The translations under genes and the position numbers were made by a program. Positions 11,315 through 22,165 of a stretch of DNA of 64,000 bases are shown here, in pieces. The stretch is from Pollenia angustigena. Taxonomy: Eukaryota > Arthropoda > Insecta > Diptera > Polleniidae. The DNA lies in assembly GCA_930367215.1 (NCBI GenBank), contig OV884056.1:248089127-248153126 (forward strand), given 5' to 3'. Under the pieces are notes generated by a model. The model was given only the letters and a program-made list of their open reading frames with translations. It made no database searches and had not been told where the DNA came from. Within the stretch, counting starts at the first letter, position 1; the number at the start of each line of letters is the position of its first letter.

Positions 11315-12110
11315 GTCCCAATTTACACTAGGGACATTTCTTGCAGGATATTTTTTGAATTCCCTTTTAATTTTACCTGAAGCGTTTACATATGAAACAT
11401 TAGAAGTCAGACGGAAATTAATACTTGTATGTAAACTACAAAAAGTAAGAAAGAGAAATGAAAAATGTCCAGTACAGATAGTCATGTACTAAACACTCTA
11501 CCTTTTCGCCCCTCGCCATCAATCTTCGTCTGTACAGCGAGAAATGTCCTTATATAATAGCCTTTTTACACTGATCAACATCTAACATCTACCATCAATT
11601 TCCCACCATTTGCGAAGATGTTAACATCTTTCCATAAGAAATACATAGGGCTAAAAAACAACATCTTTCAACATCTTTAAAAGATGTTCCTATCTCATTT
11701 TATTCCACTCTACATCTTTCGATTATTTTAGTGTCATCACTATAAAAGTGTCAATAAGTTCTATTATTATTGTGGCATCACTGACAAAATGGAAGTTGCT
11801 TTGAAAGCAGTGTTACCATTTGCCAAGTTTTATATCTTAATGCAATGTTTTTTTGTTAAGTATTTTTTATATTTTTGAACAAATTGAACTTCAAATACAT
11901 TTTTGAGTTTTCTTTTTAAATGTTGGCACTTTTGTGAGAAAAAAACATTTTTAATTTAATAAATTTTTTTTTTCAAATATGGTGACATTTTTGTTTGATG
12001 GCAGATGTTAGATGTGAGCAATGTAAACGAGTGTTTCACATTTTCTACATCTTTGATGGCAGATGTTAGATGTTGATCAGTGTAAAAACCCTATTAGTGT
12101 AAATTGGGAC
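11315..12110. mobile_element. Inverted-repeat element with GTCCCAATTTACACTA ends
   Basis: GTCCCAATTTACACTA at 11315 and its complement ending at 12110 define 796 bp flanked by TA. Inside it is another inverted pair (11573-12088), and a smaller pair around GGGACATTTCTTGC / GCGAGAAATGTCC (about 11331-11550). The content recurs at 47590-48180. Confidence 0.7.
11573..12088. repeat. Inner element with TTTTTACACTGATCAACATC ends
   Basis: The end TTTTTACACTGATCAACATC is mirrored at 12069-12088. Internal landmarks (CATCACTGACAAAATGG, GTTACCATTT) recur at 47790 and 48468, so it belongs to a dispersed family with several copies in this window. Confidence 0.65.
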
Positions 12111-12112
12111 TA

Positions 12113-12364
12113 ATGTGTTTTTAAACGCGTTTAAGCAAAATGTTATTACATTAGAGATGATTAAGATGACAGATTATTAAGAAAAAAACCCAACAAACAA
12201 ATTTATATTTCTTTTAAGTATTAAAAATGGATAAAAATACTTTATAAAGTTATCAGAAGATTATTTAAAACATATTAATGATAAAATTGTAAAAATTTAT
12301 GAATTATTTGAAAAAAAAAAAATAAAACGTTAAGAGGAGTTAAAGAATCCAAGTGTGAGCATAG
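12113..12364. mobile_element. Truncated copy of the AAACGCGTTTAAGC element
   Basis: TTTTTAAACGCGTTTAAGCA at the left and AATCCAAGTGTGAGCATAG at the right match, in reverse order, the termini of the fuller copy at 13057-13555. The left-most 15-20 bases of the terminus are missing next to the preceding element. It carries the decayed start of the same small reading frame (ATGGATAAAAATAC at 12227, with an early stop). Confidence 0.65.
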
Positions 12365-12369
12365 TATAA

Positions 12370-13050
12370 GCCATGAATTTGTTTTGAGACTCCTACACAA
12401 ATTACAATTGTTATTTGGAAAGACTATTTCAATGTGGTTTTCCATGTAATATAAATTAGTTTTTGAAAAATATATAGCTATAAGGATATGTCCGGTACGT
12501 ACCATTTTAAAGAACTCTTTATGTGCATGTTATTCCAACTGTTAATGTCTGTGTTGAAAGAGTTATTTTTAATAATTAACTCCACTAAAACTCGCTTTCA
12601 AAATTGAGTGCAGTATAAACTTCTTGGCACATTATTACGAGCTATACATTATATGATATGTTGAATAAACTGAATCGTACACATTGTTTTCCAAAAAAAC
12701 AGTAAGAATGCCTTACCGGTGAAGTGTATAGCATTTTAGATATATATCCAATATTTTTTTAATACTAACCACAAGAAATCGTTTTGCTGCTTTAGTTAGA
12801 CTATTGTACCTTTTTTGTGTTCACCAAACATTTTAATTAATAAAATATGTATCAACGCGACTTTTTCCCATTTTTGGCAAATTTTAGCAAATAGGAGGAC
12901 ATTTATTTTTTAGGATTTATAAAAAATATTTTTAAAAAAAGGCTTTGGCGATTTTGAACAATCAATTTGTCAAAAAAGATCAAAATAAATCCGACAACCC
13001 TGGCTGCTATTCACAATTTTACATGAGCGTTGCCAGTTGTTCTTAATATA
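12370..13050. other. No gene; AT-rich interior of hAT-like element
   Basis: Sequence between two copies of the AAACGCGTTTAAGC element. I see no coding sequence or paired termini, only AT-rich DNA of the enclosing element. Confidence 0.5.
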
Positions 13051-13054
13051 ATAC

Positions 13055-13557
13055 TATGTTCACACTTGGGTTCTTAAACGCGTTTAAGCAGCTCGAACGT
13101 GATTAAGCTCTAATCACTTCAAAATCGAGATGATTACCCATACATTGAAGTGATTTGTTAATCACTTCAAATCGACATGATTACAACTAAATCACTTCAT
13201 AAACCACATAGAATCCACTGAACATACCCTAATAATGTAGAATCGCTCATGATCGTGTACAACCGGCCAAGATGTATGCTTAATGTTTTTATTTTTTTCC
13301 TTAAATAAATCATAAATTTTAACAATTTCATCATTAAATTGATTAAAATAATCTTCTGATAACTTTATAAAAGTGTTTTTATCCATTTTTAATACTTTAA
13401 AGAAATTTAAATTTGTTTGTGGTTTTTTTGTGTGTTTGTGTGTGTGTTTTTTCTTAATCATCTGTCATCTTAATCATCTCAAATGTAATGTGAACGGCTT
13501 TGATTAGCTAAATCAACATTTTGCTTAAACGCGTTTAAAAATCCAAATGTGAACATA
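13055..13557. mobile_element. AAACGCGTTTAAGC inverted-repeat element, TA-flanked
   Basis: TGTTCACACTTGGGTTCTTA then AAACGCGTTTAAGC at the left is mirrored on the right (to 13555), with TA at 13055-13056 and 13556-13557. Directly inside the arms are repeated GTGATTA/TAATCACTTC motifs. The minus strand has an 89-codon open frame (13192-13461), the only trace of possible coding function. Confidence 0.75.
13192..13461 (-). pseudogene. Small reading frame of the AAACGCGTTTAAGC element
   Basis: An 89-residue frame with a Lys/His-rich start, then MDKNTFIKLSEDYFNQFNDE and IVKIYDLFKEKNKNIKH. The homologous segment of the truncated copy at about 12227-12310 shows the same words (MDKNT, KLSEDY, DEIVKIY) but with frame breaks. 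That suggests it was once the N-terminus of a transposon protein. I do not recognise a domain. It could be the first exon of a transposase or an accessory protein, or just an ORF in a repeat. Confidence 0.3.
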
Positions 13558-13559
13558 GC

Positions 13560-14018
13560 ATAAAACCCGCCAAATGCAAATTTTTTATTTGAGCAGAAAA
13601 TTGTAAACATATTTATTTCATTTATTTTTTAAATTAGACCTTAAAATAAATAACCAAATTCAATATTCGACAACTTTATTAATTAAAGCTTAGTCAAGTT
13701 TTAGAGCTCGAAATTATTCGGGAAAGCCCATTTTAATGTAGATATAACTTAAGCATTCGTATATGAATGATGCCCGTAATTTTTAAAAAAGAAAGCTGGT
13801 CGTGTTCGTACCTAACAGTTATCTTTACCTATTTCAACAATTATTAAGCATAGATGGTTTATCCTTCAGTTTTCATTAAAAAATGACAGCTTTTACACTA
13901 TTAATTACTATGCACTGCTAGATTTCTTTTTGTAGAAATTACAGGCAAAAGACTGGTAAAATAAAAAAAATATTAGTTTATAAGAAACTACTTATGAATT
14001 TTAATAGCTTTTATTTAA
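13560..14018. other. No gene seen
   Basis: AT-rich interior of the nested hAT elements without recognisable coding sequence or repeats. Confidence 0.5.
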
Positions 14019-14921
14019 CTTGCAATTAGGCTTGCCAGATGAGCTTGATTTAGCTTCAAGCTAAAAGAAATTTTCAAAATTTTTCTTAAATTTTTAATAT
14101 AAACTTAAATTAAAAACAATTGCTTTGTAAAATTTGTTATTTGCGAATTCATTCAAATTATTATTTAAATTTTTATAAATTTTACATACGACATCTATCA
14201 TCACTAGTAGTAAATTTCCCCCTATACTCAACATTATTTTTTTCCCATCAATTTTAAAATTTTTAATTCAAAAAAAATGCAAAACGACGAAGAAGCCGGA
14301 CCATCAAAAAAACCTAGATACAACACAACATTTTGTGACAGATGGACTACGCACTCCGATTATTCCAAATGGATTATAAACAAGAATGAATTTACTGCAG
14401 TTTGCAAATTTTGTAAAACAGAAATTGTCGTTAAATATGAAGGAAGCCGAGCATTTGTATCATTTGTATTCAAAAGAAAGAAATAGGATGTCTTTTGATC
14501 TCATAAAAGTTGAGTTAATGATAAGAATAAATTTTAGTGAAAATTGTAAAAACTTTTCAAAGCTTTTTGCAAACTGAGGAAGGTATCGCATTGGCAAAAT
14601 GAGTTTCAAAAATAACAAATATATGTGGCCAAATTAAAGCACATAGGAAAATAAATGTATACTTAATGATAACTAAAAGAGACAAATTAAATTTGTGAAC
14701 TGAACAAAATTTATTAAATAAGGATCTCCTTTAATTAATTAATTTTTAGTTTATATGAAAAATAAATTATTTTGTACCTGGATTTTGAATAAATTAATTT
14801 TTGTTTTTAAAATATTCGGTTTTTATTTTTGGTAGTCTCAAGATTTTTTTTTGGAAATCAAGATATTTATCCACAATATCAAGCTTTTTCGAAAATCGGA
14901 CCTGGCAAGCCTACTTGCAAT
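14019..14921 (+). mobile_element. Third hAT element (887 bp) with BED-finger remnant
   Basis: TAGGCTTGCCAG at 14027 and its exact complement ending at 14913 are flanked by CTTGCAAT at 14019-14026 and 14914-14921. Coding remains of a BED zinc finger at 14277 confirm hAT ancestry. The rest of the transposase is deleted. It sits within two older hAT-like elements, making a three-level nest. Confidence 0.93.
14277..14486 (+). pseudogene. hAT transposase N-terminus (BED-type zinc finger)
   Basis: Starts MQNDEEAGPSKKPRYNTTFC; residues about 40-50 read AVCKFCKTEI, giving the paired cysteines of a BED finger. The frame then changes, and the expected histidine pair appears only as EAEHLYHLYSKER in another frame (14441-14475). 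BED fingers bind the transposon ends. The catalytic RNase H-like domain and hATC dimerisation region are missing, so the copy is an internally deleted, inactive relic. Confidence 0.75.
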
Positions 14922-15241
14922 GTATGTTTGTGGGTAAAATCTTGCAACTCAAATTTAAAGCAGATTACTCGAACCGATTTAGCTGACATTTTATAACATA
15001 TGTTCAGTTTGGATGACAATGCATGGTTAACTGTGTAAAGTTATTATACATCCAACATGTAAAACACCCAAGATGGCGGACTTATTATTTTAAATGCATT
15101 CCAACAATATGAGTATCAAATGGGAGGGCTTGCTGAGTGACTCTTAATCTTCAATATGGGTATCAACTGAAATGACTTACGGAGAATACGAATGCGAGTT
15201 AAAAGTAATCAAATATTTAAAAAAAACATATTTTATTTAAA

Positions 15242-15650
15242 TGCTCTGAAAAGAAAATATAAATAATGTTACTTAAAAACTTTTAATATCAACTTAAAAC
15301 GTCGTTACATAAATTGTCGCGAGATTCACTTGTGTAGAAGATCAAGTAAATTAAATAACTTGCGACCAATTTAACTTCCAGTTAACAATATGTTTTTGTC
15401 AGTTATAGCGGATAGTTAATTATAACTGAACTTGCTGAAAATGACGGTTGATGTGATTGATATTAACTACTAAAATTCTCAAACGAAGTAAATACGAGTA
15501 CTTAAATCTCGCGACAAGCTTTTATATTTAAAAAAAAATTGTGTATTTTATATCATATAAATTGATTAATGACATAATAAGTTCGAAAAACAGGCAGTTA
15601 AAGTTTTTAAGTAATTATTTCTCTTTAAATAAAGTTACCTAAGCACTTAG
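15242..15650. repeat. Imperfect inverted repeat (~400 bp)
   Basis: TTGTCGCGAGATTCACTTGT at 15316 is mirrored by AAATCTCGCGACAA at 15505-15518. An outer pair around TTACTTAAAAACTTTTAA (15269) is mirrored near 15601-15618. It looks like a decayed foldback element; no flanking duplication was identified. Confidence 0.55.
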
Positions 15651-16200
15651 AATATGAGATCACCAAACAAGTATGAAAACCGCCACGTTTAGCGTTAAAA
15701 AAAGAGTTAAAACTTAATAAAAATGTTGTTATTTTATAATTAAACTAATTCTTTAACTATTTCTATATGTTTCTCCAAAAAAAAATATATGTTCAGTTAT
15801 TTTTTATGCATAAAATAAAACTGAAATACTTAACTGCAAAGTTATTTTAAATTATTTTATTATTTACATACTTAAAAAAACATGTGCACATAAATTAAAA
15901 AAACACAAATTTTTCGCTGATTTGGTAGGTAATAATGACAGATATAAATACTGTTTTAGTATGTAATTTAAATTGAGTTAAAATTAATTGAAAAAACCTT
16001 TGAATGTATTTTTTGTAGTTTGTACATTTTAAATAACAGAAAAATTTATTAATTTTTAAAGAATTTCTCCGTTTTAAAATTAACATTAAAAAATAGCCGC
16101 AAAATTCCTTTATTTTAAATGAAATTTCAGTTTTTCAAACTTAATATTATTTTGAATTTACCTACATAATATTTTGAGTGTAACATCAAACAAATATGCT
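15651..16200. other. No gene; AT-rich repeat-like sequence
   Basis: The block GAAATTTCAGTTTTTCAAAC...CATAATATTTTGAGTG near 16121-16180 resembles 5425-5513 (CATAATATTTTGAGTGCACC), so part of this is a dispersed repeat. No coding evidence. Confidence 0.4.
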
Positions 16201-16932
16201 ATACTTGTTTATTTTAACACATTGCCGTATTCAATCAATTGTGAATGAATGAACGAAATCCACAAAAGACCGACTGACACAAAAGATAAACTGACCCAAA
16301 AGACAAGTGACCTGAAATGAACGACTGAACGAAGTGAACGAACTCGTTCACTGTTTTGAATTGAACGTTAATGACCGGTCACCTAAATGAACGATTAAGC
16401 CCAAGACTAGTTACAATCGAGAGTTTATCTTATTGTCAGTTCATCATCTGACTCATCCTGGCAAAGCTCAGCACCGAACATATTCTTATCTCTTACTGTA
16501 TTTAAAGAATGTATTGCAAGAAGGAAAAAATATTTTACTATACAAATACATTTTTGTAAAACACAAAAATATATGTTAAAATACTACCAAAAAATTTAAA
16601 ATTTTGTTACTTCGGTTAATCGACTGAAATTAACCAGTTTAATCGTTAATCGAAAAAAGCCAATTTTAAACTAACCGATCAGTTAATCGGGTAGTAATTA
16701 ATCGGTTAACCGTTAATCGAATACCCTAGTAAATAGCTAGTACATTATAAAATTATAATTAAGTTTTCTTTTTCATACATATGTATGTATGCTGGCAATT
16801 ATAAAGAGGGACTTCTTTAAATATAATTTATTAGCTTTCTCATGCAGTAATATTTTTGTTTTCAACTGAATGAACTTAAATTTAAGACAAAAACATATCA
16901 AATTTTTATTCAAACAGAGATTGAAATTCCCT

Positions 16933-16935
<3 letters not shown>

Positions 16936-17000
<65 letters not shown>
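16936..17000. repeat. (TA)n microsatellite with (GTAT)n tail
   Basis: About 26 TA units followed by short GTAT repeats. TA tracts followed by tetranucleotide repeats are common at ends of dispersed elements in flies. Confidence 0.9.
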
Positions 17001-17472
17001 AAGTTATTACAATAATAAGCCAACGATATGTGTAGTATGTGTAGATAAATGACTTAATGTAGAAAGGATTTATCTCGAATTTTCGTTACTTTATATGAAA
17101 TAAAAAATACTTTAAATTTATAATATGAAGATTATAAACATATTATAATTTTCATGAATTTAAAAAATTTTTGAAAATAAATCCAGCCTTAACTTCTCTT
17201 TACAAGGTACAAAGAAATATGAGATACACTTACATACATATGTATCCTTGTGTGTATTAAGCCAATCACAAATAACAAATGATACATTACATTGTTATTC
17301 ATGGGTATAATATTCTTTCTTTTTTGAACTTTTCTTTCATGTTTCAACAATATTAATTTTTCATCACTGGCAATCGTCAAAATCATGTTCATTTATCTCC
17401 CTCCATTTTGAGGGAATCCTTACGACAACGACAACAATAACAACACAAATCATAAAATATAAAAAAACACAG
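17001..17472. other. STK32: Intron sequence before the first visible kinase exon
   Basis: AT-rich sequence with no other exon. The acceptor AG at 17471-17472 has an A-rich rather than pyrimidine-rich approach. The preceding coding exon (glycine-rich loop) was looked for in 1-17470 and not found. Confidence 0.5.
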
Positions 17473-17638
17473 GTATGTATTGTACAAAAACGTGATAGCA
17501 GCATTTTGTATGCCATGAAATATGTCAGCCGTTCAGCATGTGAGAGTCGTGGTGCTTTGGGTGGTGTCATCAAAGAAGTGGAGTTACTTGCCTCTTTAGA
17601 ACATCCGTTTTTAGTGAATTTATGGTTTTCATTTCAAG
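17473..17638 (+). CDS. STK32: STK32-like kinase, exon with catalytic Lys and helix C
   Basis: This exon encodes 55 residues beginning VCIVQKRDSSILYAMKY. The Lys of YAMKY is the ATP-anchoring lysine of strand beta-3, and the Glu of GVIKEVELL is the likely helix-C partner. LEHPFLVNLWFSFQ is a signature of the STK32 group, spanning strands beta-4 and beta-5. The exon begins in phase 0 after AG (17471-17472) and ends one base into a codon before GTAAAT. That base pairs with AT of the next exon to make Asp. The glycine-rich loop must be on an upstream exon that is not visible here. Other AGC kinases are less likely, because the residues after the lysine and the FLVNLWFSFQ block fit STK32 best. This identification is by recognition of family motifs, not by alignment. 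Confidence 0.93.
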
Positions 17639-17854
17639 GTAAATTCATTTTTAACATTAATTTGTTCATAAGATAGAATGTGTTTTTCTTTCCTTAGTTA
17701 TAATTGCATTTGATCTAAAAGCTGTAAAATAAGAATTATTAGTTATTAGATTATTATGATTTCAAATGTAAAGTTATTGATTAAAAACGATTACATTCAG
17801 TTTTGCCCGATTACCAATTGATCACTATTACAAATAATATTAAAATAATGAAAG

Positions 17855-18609
17855 TCTTTACATAAATCGACAAAGGCAAGACAGTTAAGAGGACTTGCCT
17901 CCTATTTTTGTCAACTGATTTGAAAAAAATACACCAGTTTGTTAAGATCCGAGGGAGGAAAAGGGTAGAAATTGGTAAATTCGGTAACCTCATACTCCAA
18001 GACCAAAAGACATGAAGAAGTTTTAGAATTTTCTGAGTGAATGATAACCTATAAGTTTAAAACTGGTGGTACTTTTTTGTTCTTCAACTGGTACTTTTTT
18101 TGTTTCCGTTAATATTGGGCCTAGAGACATAAAATCAACATACATGGTTATGAGTGCATAAGAACTTGATACTTTTTCTTTCTACAACTGGTATAAAAGG
18201 GAACTGTTTGGTACTTTTTGTTCTTCAAAAAGAACCAGTTGAGTTTCCGTAAGGATTGTACCTAAAAACATAAAAAATGTAAGAGGGATCTTTTTGGTAC
18301 TTCTTAACTGGTACTTTTGGAATTTTTTTTATACTGAATTTAGACGCATAAAATTTAACATGCAGAGTCCAGTGAAGGTATAAGAGGAGACTTTTGGTAC
18401 ATTTTTGATTTTCAATTTGTACTTTCTGTTTTTTTTTTACTTGGGTGAAAGTTAAAATATGGACCGGAGGTTTGTCCCTCGACAAAACAATCCCCTAAGA
18501 CGAAAACCAAATGCTCGAAACATGTAAATTCATATATTGTTATTTGAATGTTTTCTTCATATTTGCATAAATAATTATGTTCTAATTTAGACCTCTAGGC
18601 AAACACTAG
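17855..18609 (+). mobile_element. Non-autonomous Helitron, family B, copy 1
   Basis: Starts TCTTTACATAAATCGACAAA and ends in GGCAAACACTAG followed by T. The closely similar copies at 32172-33029 and 35030-37335 show the same layout: an ATAAATCGGC-like start, tandem GGTACTTTTT/ACTGG units, and a TCCCTCGCCAAAT-like block before the end. No protein-coding sequence. Lies about 200 bases after the first kinase exon, in the intron. Confidence 0.8.
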
Positions 18610-18825
18610 TACATTTAATAACGCCAAAGTTATTCTAAATAATCCAAACAAATTTAAAACTATTTAAAAGATTATTTAGAAAATAATCGAAAATTTCAAC
18701 CAAACAAAAACATCACAAATAATTGATAACTAAAGTATGTAATTATAATTATTTGTAATCGGAATTAATTTTATCTACACGATTATCTTATCATTTTTCT
18801 CGTGTTGTTATACATAGTATGAATG

Positions 18826-19535
18826 TACGGTCGGTCAAACCCGACCATAAGATACACTACACGATAATATTTAAAAACAAATTTTCGAGAGATATTTAAT
18901 TGGATATCTTCATTTACATATATGAGATTTGTTAGCCTATAAGTGATTTTCGGAAAGGGGTTTTTACGGGACCTATGGTTAGTTTTAGACCTAACAGAAC
19001 AATATTTTGTCATTAAAGTTCTTGTCGCCAAATTTTAGGTCAATACCAACATTTAAAAGAATGTTATGGCATTTCAATCTTTTGGTCTTGGTCAAATAAA
19101 AACCGATTCCAATAAAATTTCGTTAACTGATTTAAATTGCAATAAAATAAATTTGGACCAAACTTTATCTTAATACCAATAATAAAAAGATGTGGTATGG
19201 GCACGAAGGCTCTATTCTGGAAAGCAGCTTGTATGGGGGCTATGTGAAATTATAGACCGATTATCACCATTTGCAATAGGCTTGTTTCTTGTTACTTTTA
19301 GAACCTTTTTTACGAAATTCAAGAAATTACCTCAAAAATTTGGACCTGTACTTTGTGCATAATGCTAACATGGTCAGCCAGCCAGCCGGACAGACAGACA
19401 TCGTTAGATCGACTCAGAAAATACATTTGAATAGATCGGTATACTAAAATAGGAATTTATCACCAATATTTATAGGTATTTTAAATATGTATCAGCAAAA
19501 ACGCATAATACCCCCTCCACTATTATGGTGGGTGT
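18826..19535 (+). repeat. Dispersed AACAAGTAAGAAAGTATA family, copy 2 (diverged)
   Basis: Begins GGTCGGTCAAACCCGACCAT, with GGCTTGTTTCTTGTTACT in the middle. It ends CCGGACAGACAGACATCG then TAGATCGACTCAGAAAAT and a terminal GGTGGGTGTAATT. The first bases of the family consensus are missing. More divergent than the copies at 35510 and 44524. Confidence 0.65.
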
Positions 19536-19882
19536 AATTTGGAAAATATCAATTGTAATTATTTTTAAACTTGAATTGAAGCACAGCCGCGAATAACGTT
19601 GTAAACGCCACATTTTGCAAAACTGGCGTACAAAGTATCAGCTAGTGGAAGAACATTGCAAGTTACTAACAAAATGATGAAACCGAAATGTTTTTGCAGT
19701 GCGGAATAATGTTTTAAAAGCCTTTTGCATAAAAGTTTTTATTATCATTATTTATAATAAGAAAAAAAAAAAAATTTATAACAAATAATGCAGCCTGTCA
19801 AAAAACGTTTTTTTGCTCTCCTGAAAAATTATTATTTTGTAACTTAAAACGTTATTCGAGGCTGTGCTTTAATTGGAATTTC

Positions 19883-19980
19883 ATATTAACCCTAGGTTAG
19901 GTTAGGTTAGAGTGGCCGGTCACAAAGACCCCGCATAGACCAAATAGGTCCCTAGCGTTACCACACATATTAACCCTAGG
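19883..19980 (-). mobile_element. 70-bp LINE 3' tail with 14-bp target duplication
   Basis: ATATTAACCCTAGG occurs at 19883-19896 and again at 19967-19980, bracketing 70 bases. Read on the minus strand the insert ends in tandem CCTAA units next to the target copy. A very short, 5'-truncated insert with a repeat tail and a 14-bp duplication is what target-primed reverse transcription leaves. The clade cannot be told from 70 bases. Confidence 0.8.
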
Positions 19981-19989
19981 ATTCTTGGT

Positions 19990-20600
19990 AACTTTTGTCC
20001 ACTTAGTTCTCCTTTTGGTCTGGCCAGACCACAATAAGAACAGCTAAAAAGCGCAATTTAATAAAGAGTAAATAAATATATTTTTTACTGAACTTATGCT
20101 TTTAACTTTAGATTATACGAATTTATTATATAATTTTATTATGTATTTCATTATTTTATGCCATATGCAAGTCATCGAAAATGTAGTCTTTAATTTCGCA
20201 CATTGCTTCTTCGCATCTACCACAGTTGAAACGAGTTTTGCGTTTGGTTTTTGTAGTTGAATTAAACTAAGCGCATAATGCGCTGTAGTTTTCTGATTTG
20301 TTTCAAACTTGATTAATTCGATTCAGAACATATCATTTATAGAATTCACGTTTCTGTTGTTTTAATATTTTGTCCTGCTTGAAAGATATTGCAAGCAAAA
20401 GAAAAAATTTGGTCTAGCTAGACCAAGAGGTTAATTTAATGGACTTTTACATAAAACTGTAATTTCACCCCACTAATTTGTTCCAACCGAACCCAAATAG
20501 TTTCATTCGATTCAGCACATATCATTTATAGAATTCACGTCCCTGGTTTTTTTATTTTTTATTATATTCGAAAAATATTGCAAGCAAAACACAAATTTGG
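19990..20600. repeat. Diverged direct repeat within intron
   Basis: GATTCAGAACATATCATTTATAGAATTCACGT-like blocks at about 20321 and 20511 (CAGCACATATCATTTATAGA) repeat in direct orientation, each followed by a TTGCAAGCAAAA...TTTGGTC segment. This suggests an imperfect ~190-bp tandem repeat. No gene seen. Confidence 0.55.
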
Positions 20601-21468
20601 TCAGGACAAACCAAGGCAGTAATCCTAGGGTAAAAGAAAAACCAGCGCGCCTCAATAATGTCCAAGTGACGCTGAGTTAATTCATCTATAAATAAAAAAA
20701 GAAGTGTACACTTTGATGTCACCGCTAACTGCGAAACGGGTAGACAAAAACGTTGGGTTACGTTGGGGATAGTTTGTAGATGGTTTATGTTAAGTTTGCA
20801 TGAAATCGGCCCAGTGGTTCCGGAGCTATGGCAATTAGATTTTCCTATATATTCCCATACAAATATCAACAAAATGCCCTCCATTTCTTGAAATTTTTCA
20901 TGAAAATAGTGTAACATCTGGAAAGAACTATAGCCTAAAATTTTTATTATTTATGGCGTGAAAAAGGACAATAGAGGTAAAAGCTCCCCCTCGCCAATCT
21001 TTTAAACATCTGTAACATCTGAAAGGAAATAGGGAATAGGATGTGAAATAGGGCAAGAAGGGTAAAAGCTCCCTCTCCCAATATCTTCTGGAAATTTCGC
21101 ATGCAAATAGTGTTACAGCTAGAATGTACTATAGCCTATAGTTTTTATTATTTAGGGCGCATGAAGGGTAAAAGCTCCCTTTTTCTTAATCAACCGGTTT
21201 TCTTAAAATTTGGCATGCAGACGCTGTAACATCTGAAAGAGAAAGGGCATGAAATATGACAGTAGGAGTAAATGCTCCCCCTTCCTATATCTTCATAACT
21301 AATCAACTGATTTTCTTGAAATTTGGCGGGCAAATAGTGTAACATCTGGAAAGAACTAAAGCCTATAATTTTTATTATATTCTTAACTAATCAACCGCTT
21401 TTCTTAAAATTTGGCATGCAAAAAGAAATAAGTTATATGGCAAAACAACGTTTGCCGGGCCAGCTAGT
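20600..21468 (+). mobile_element. Helitron 3' part with internal tandem repeats
   Basis: Ends GTTTGCCGGGCCAGCTAG followed by T at 21465-21468, the same terminus as at 1378. The body contains GGCCCAGTGGTTCCGGAGCT (20808). It also holds several imperfect tandem units of roughly 120-190 bases carrying TAAAAGCTCCC, 'TTTTCTTGAAATTT' and 'GTAACATCTGGAAAGAACTA'. No helicase was recognised. The left end is uncertain. Confidence 0.75.
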
Positions 21469-21920
21469 TGTATATATAAATAAAGTTTTACTAAATGTTG
21501 TTAATAAATATTTAAAAGAAAAACTTGGGTGGCAAATCCTAACTTTTTTGTATTTAGTTAGGAAAATTATCAGTAATGGAAGTAATTGTGTGCTGCCTAA
21601 TTAACATTTTTTATTAAAGATGATTTCAATTACATTAACAAGTTATTAGAAATATTCACACATATAATCTAATTGTAATAGAATTTTAAATTTAATTTAA
21701 ACGAGTTCCTCCAGTGCTGAGTTTGAAATAAAATTTTGTTGTTTGAAAAATAAAATTTTAGTTTGAGAGTCAATAAAGCTTTTTTGAGTGATTTCCAACA
21801 AAATTTCGTTGACACTACGTCTCTGGTTTCGATGTGTGTGGGGGTAACGACATAATAGAACACTCTTTTGTCTTTACAATTTACTTTTATGTTTCTTTAT
21901 TTATGACAATATTTTGGAAT

Positions 21921-22165
21921 ATACATATCGCACTTGATCAACAAGAGGGTATTAACTCGAAACTTTTATTTTTCACTTTAGGGAAAAAATCGATACGTTA
22001 TATTCATATCTCACGCTGTCAAAATATCGTGCTATTTGGACTGCTTTTTGGTAATGAAATTATTTTTCATATGCCTTTAATGTTAAATTAAAAAGTGTTT
22101 CGCTTCTAGTAAAAATGTTTAAATTTCGAGTTAATACCCTCTTGTTGATCAAGTGCGATATGTAT
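21921..22165. mobile_element. Hairpin element with ~45-bp perfect arms
   Basis: ATACATATCGCACTTGATCA followed by ACAAGAGGGTATTAACTCGA is mirrored exactly at 22121-22165. The arms are much better preserved than the interior, so the element is either recent or able to form a stable hairpin. Flanking duplication unclear. Confidence 0.85.

Larger units (their letters stand above)
10782..16417. mobile_element. Second hAT-like element, nested in the first
   Basis: Left end TAGAGTTGTGTCGGTCATGA (10790) and right end reading TAGTCTTGGGCTTAATCGTT on the minus strand (to 16409) are flanked by GTTACAAT at 10782-10789 and 16410-16417. The termini match only partly beyond TAG..TTG, but both continue into GAACG/GTTCA-rich subterminal sequence. 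The interior has collected several shorter elements and a third hAT (14027-14913). No transposase of its own was recognised. Confidence 0.85.
9321..16736. mobile_element. Outer hAT-like element (7.4 kb with nested insertions)
   Basis: TAGGGTATTC followed by repeated TTAATCGGTTAA motifs (from 9329) and the inverted counterpart ending GAATACCCTA (16728) are flanked by GTAAATAG at 9321-9328 and 16729-16736. The exact 8-bp duplication and TA-G-type ends fit hAT. The element itself seems non-autonomous; its large size is due to insertions inside it, including a second hAT-like element at 10790-16409. Subterminal TTAATCGGTTAA arrays lie at both ends. Confidence 0.9.

Noticed and set aside
19896..19913. 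Insect telomere repeat TTAGG
   Set aside because: Only about three units, inside an insert with a 14-bp target duplication; better read as a LINE tail.
20552..20917. 121-codon minus-strand frame
   Set aside because: Crosses the junction between an intronic repeat and Helitron body sequence, so it is not a unit under selection.
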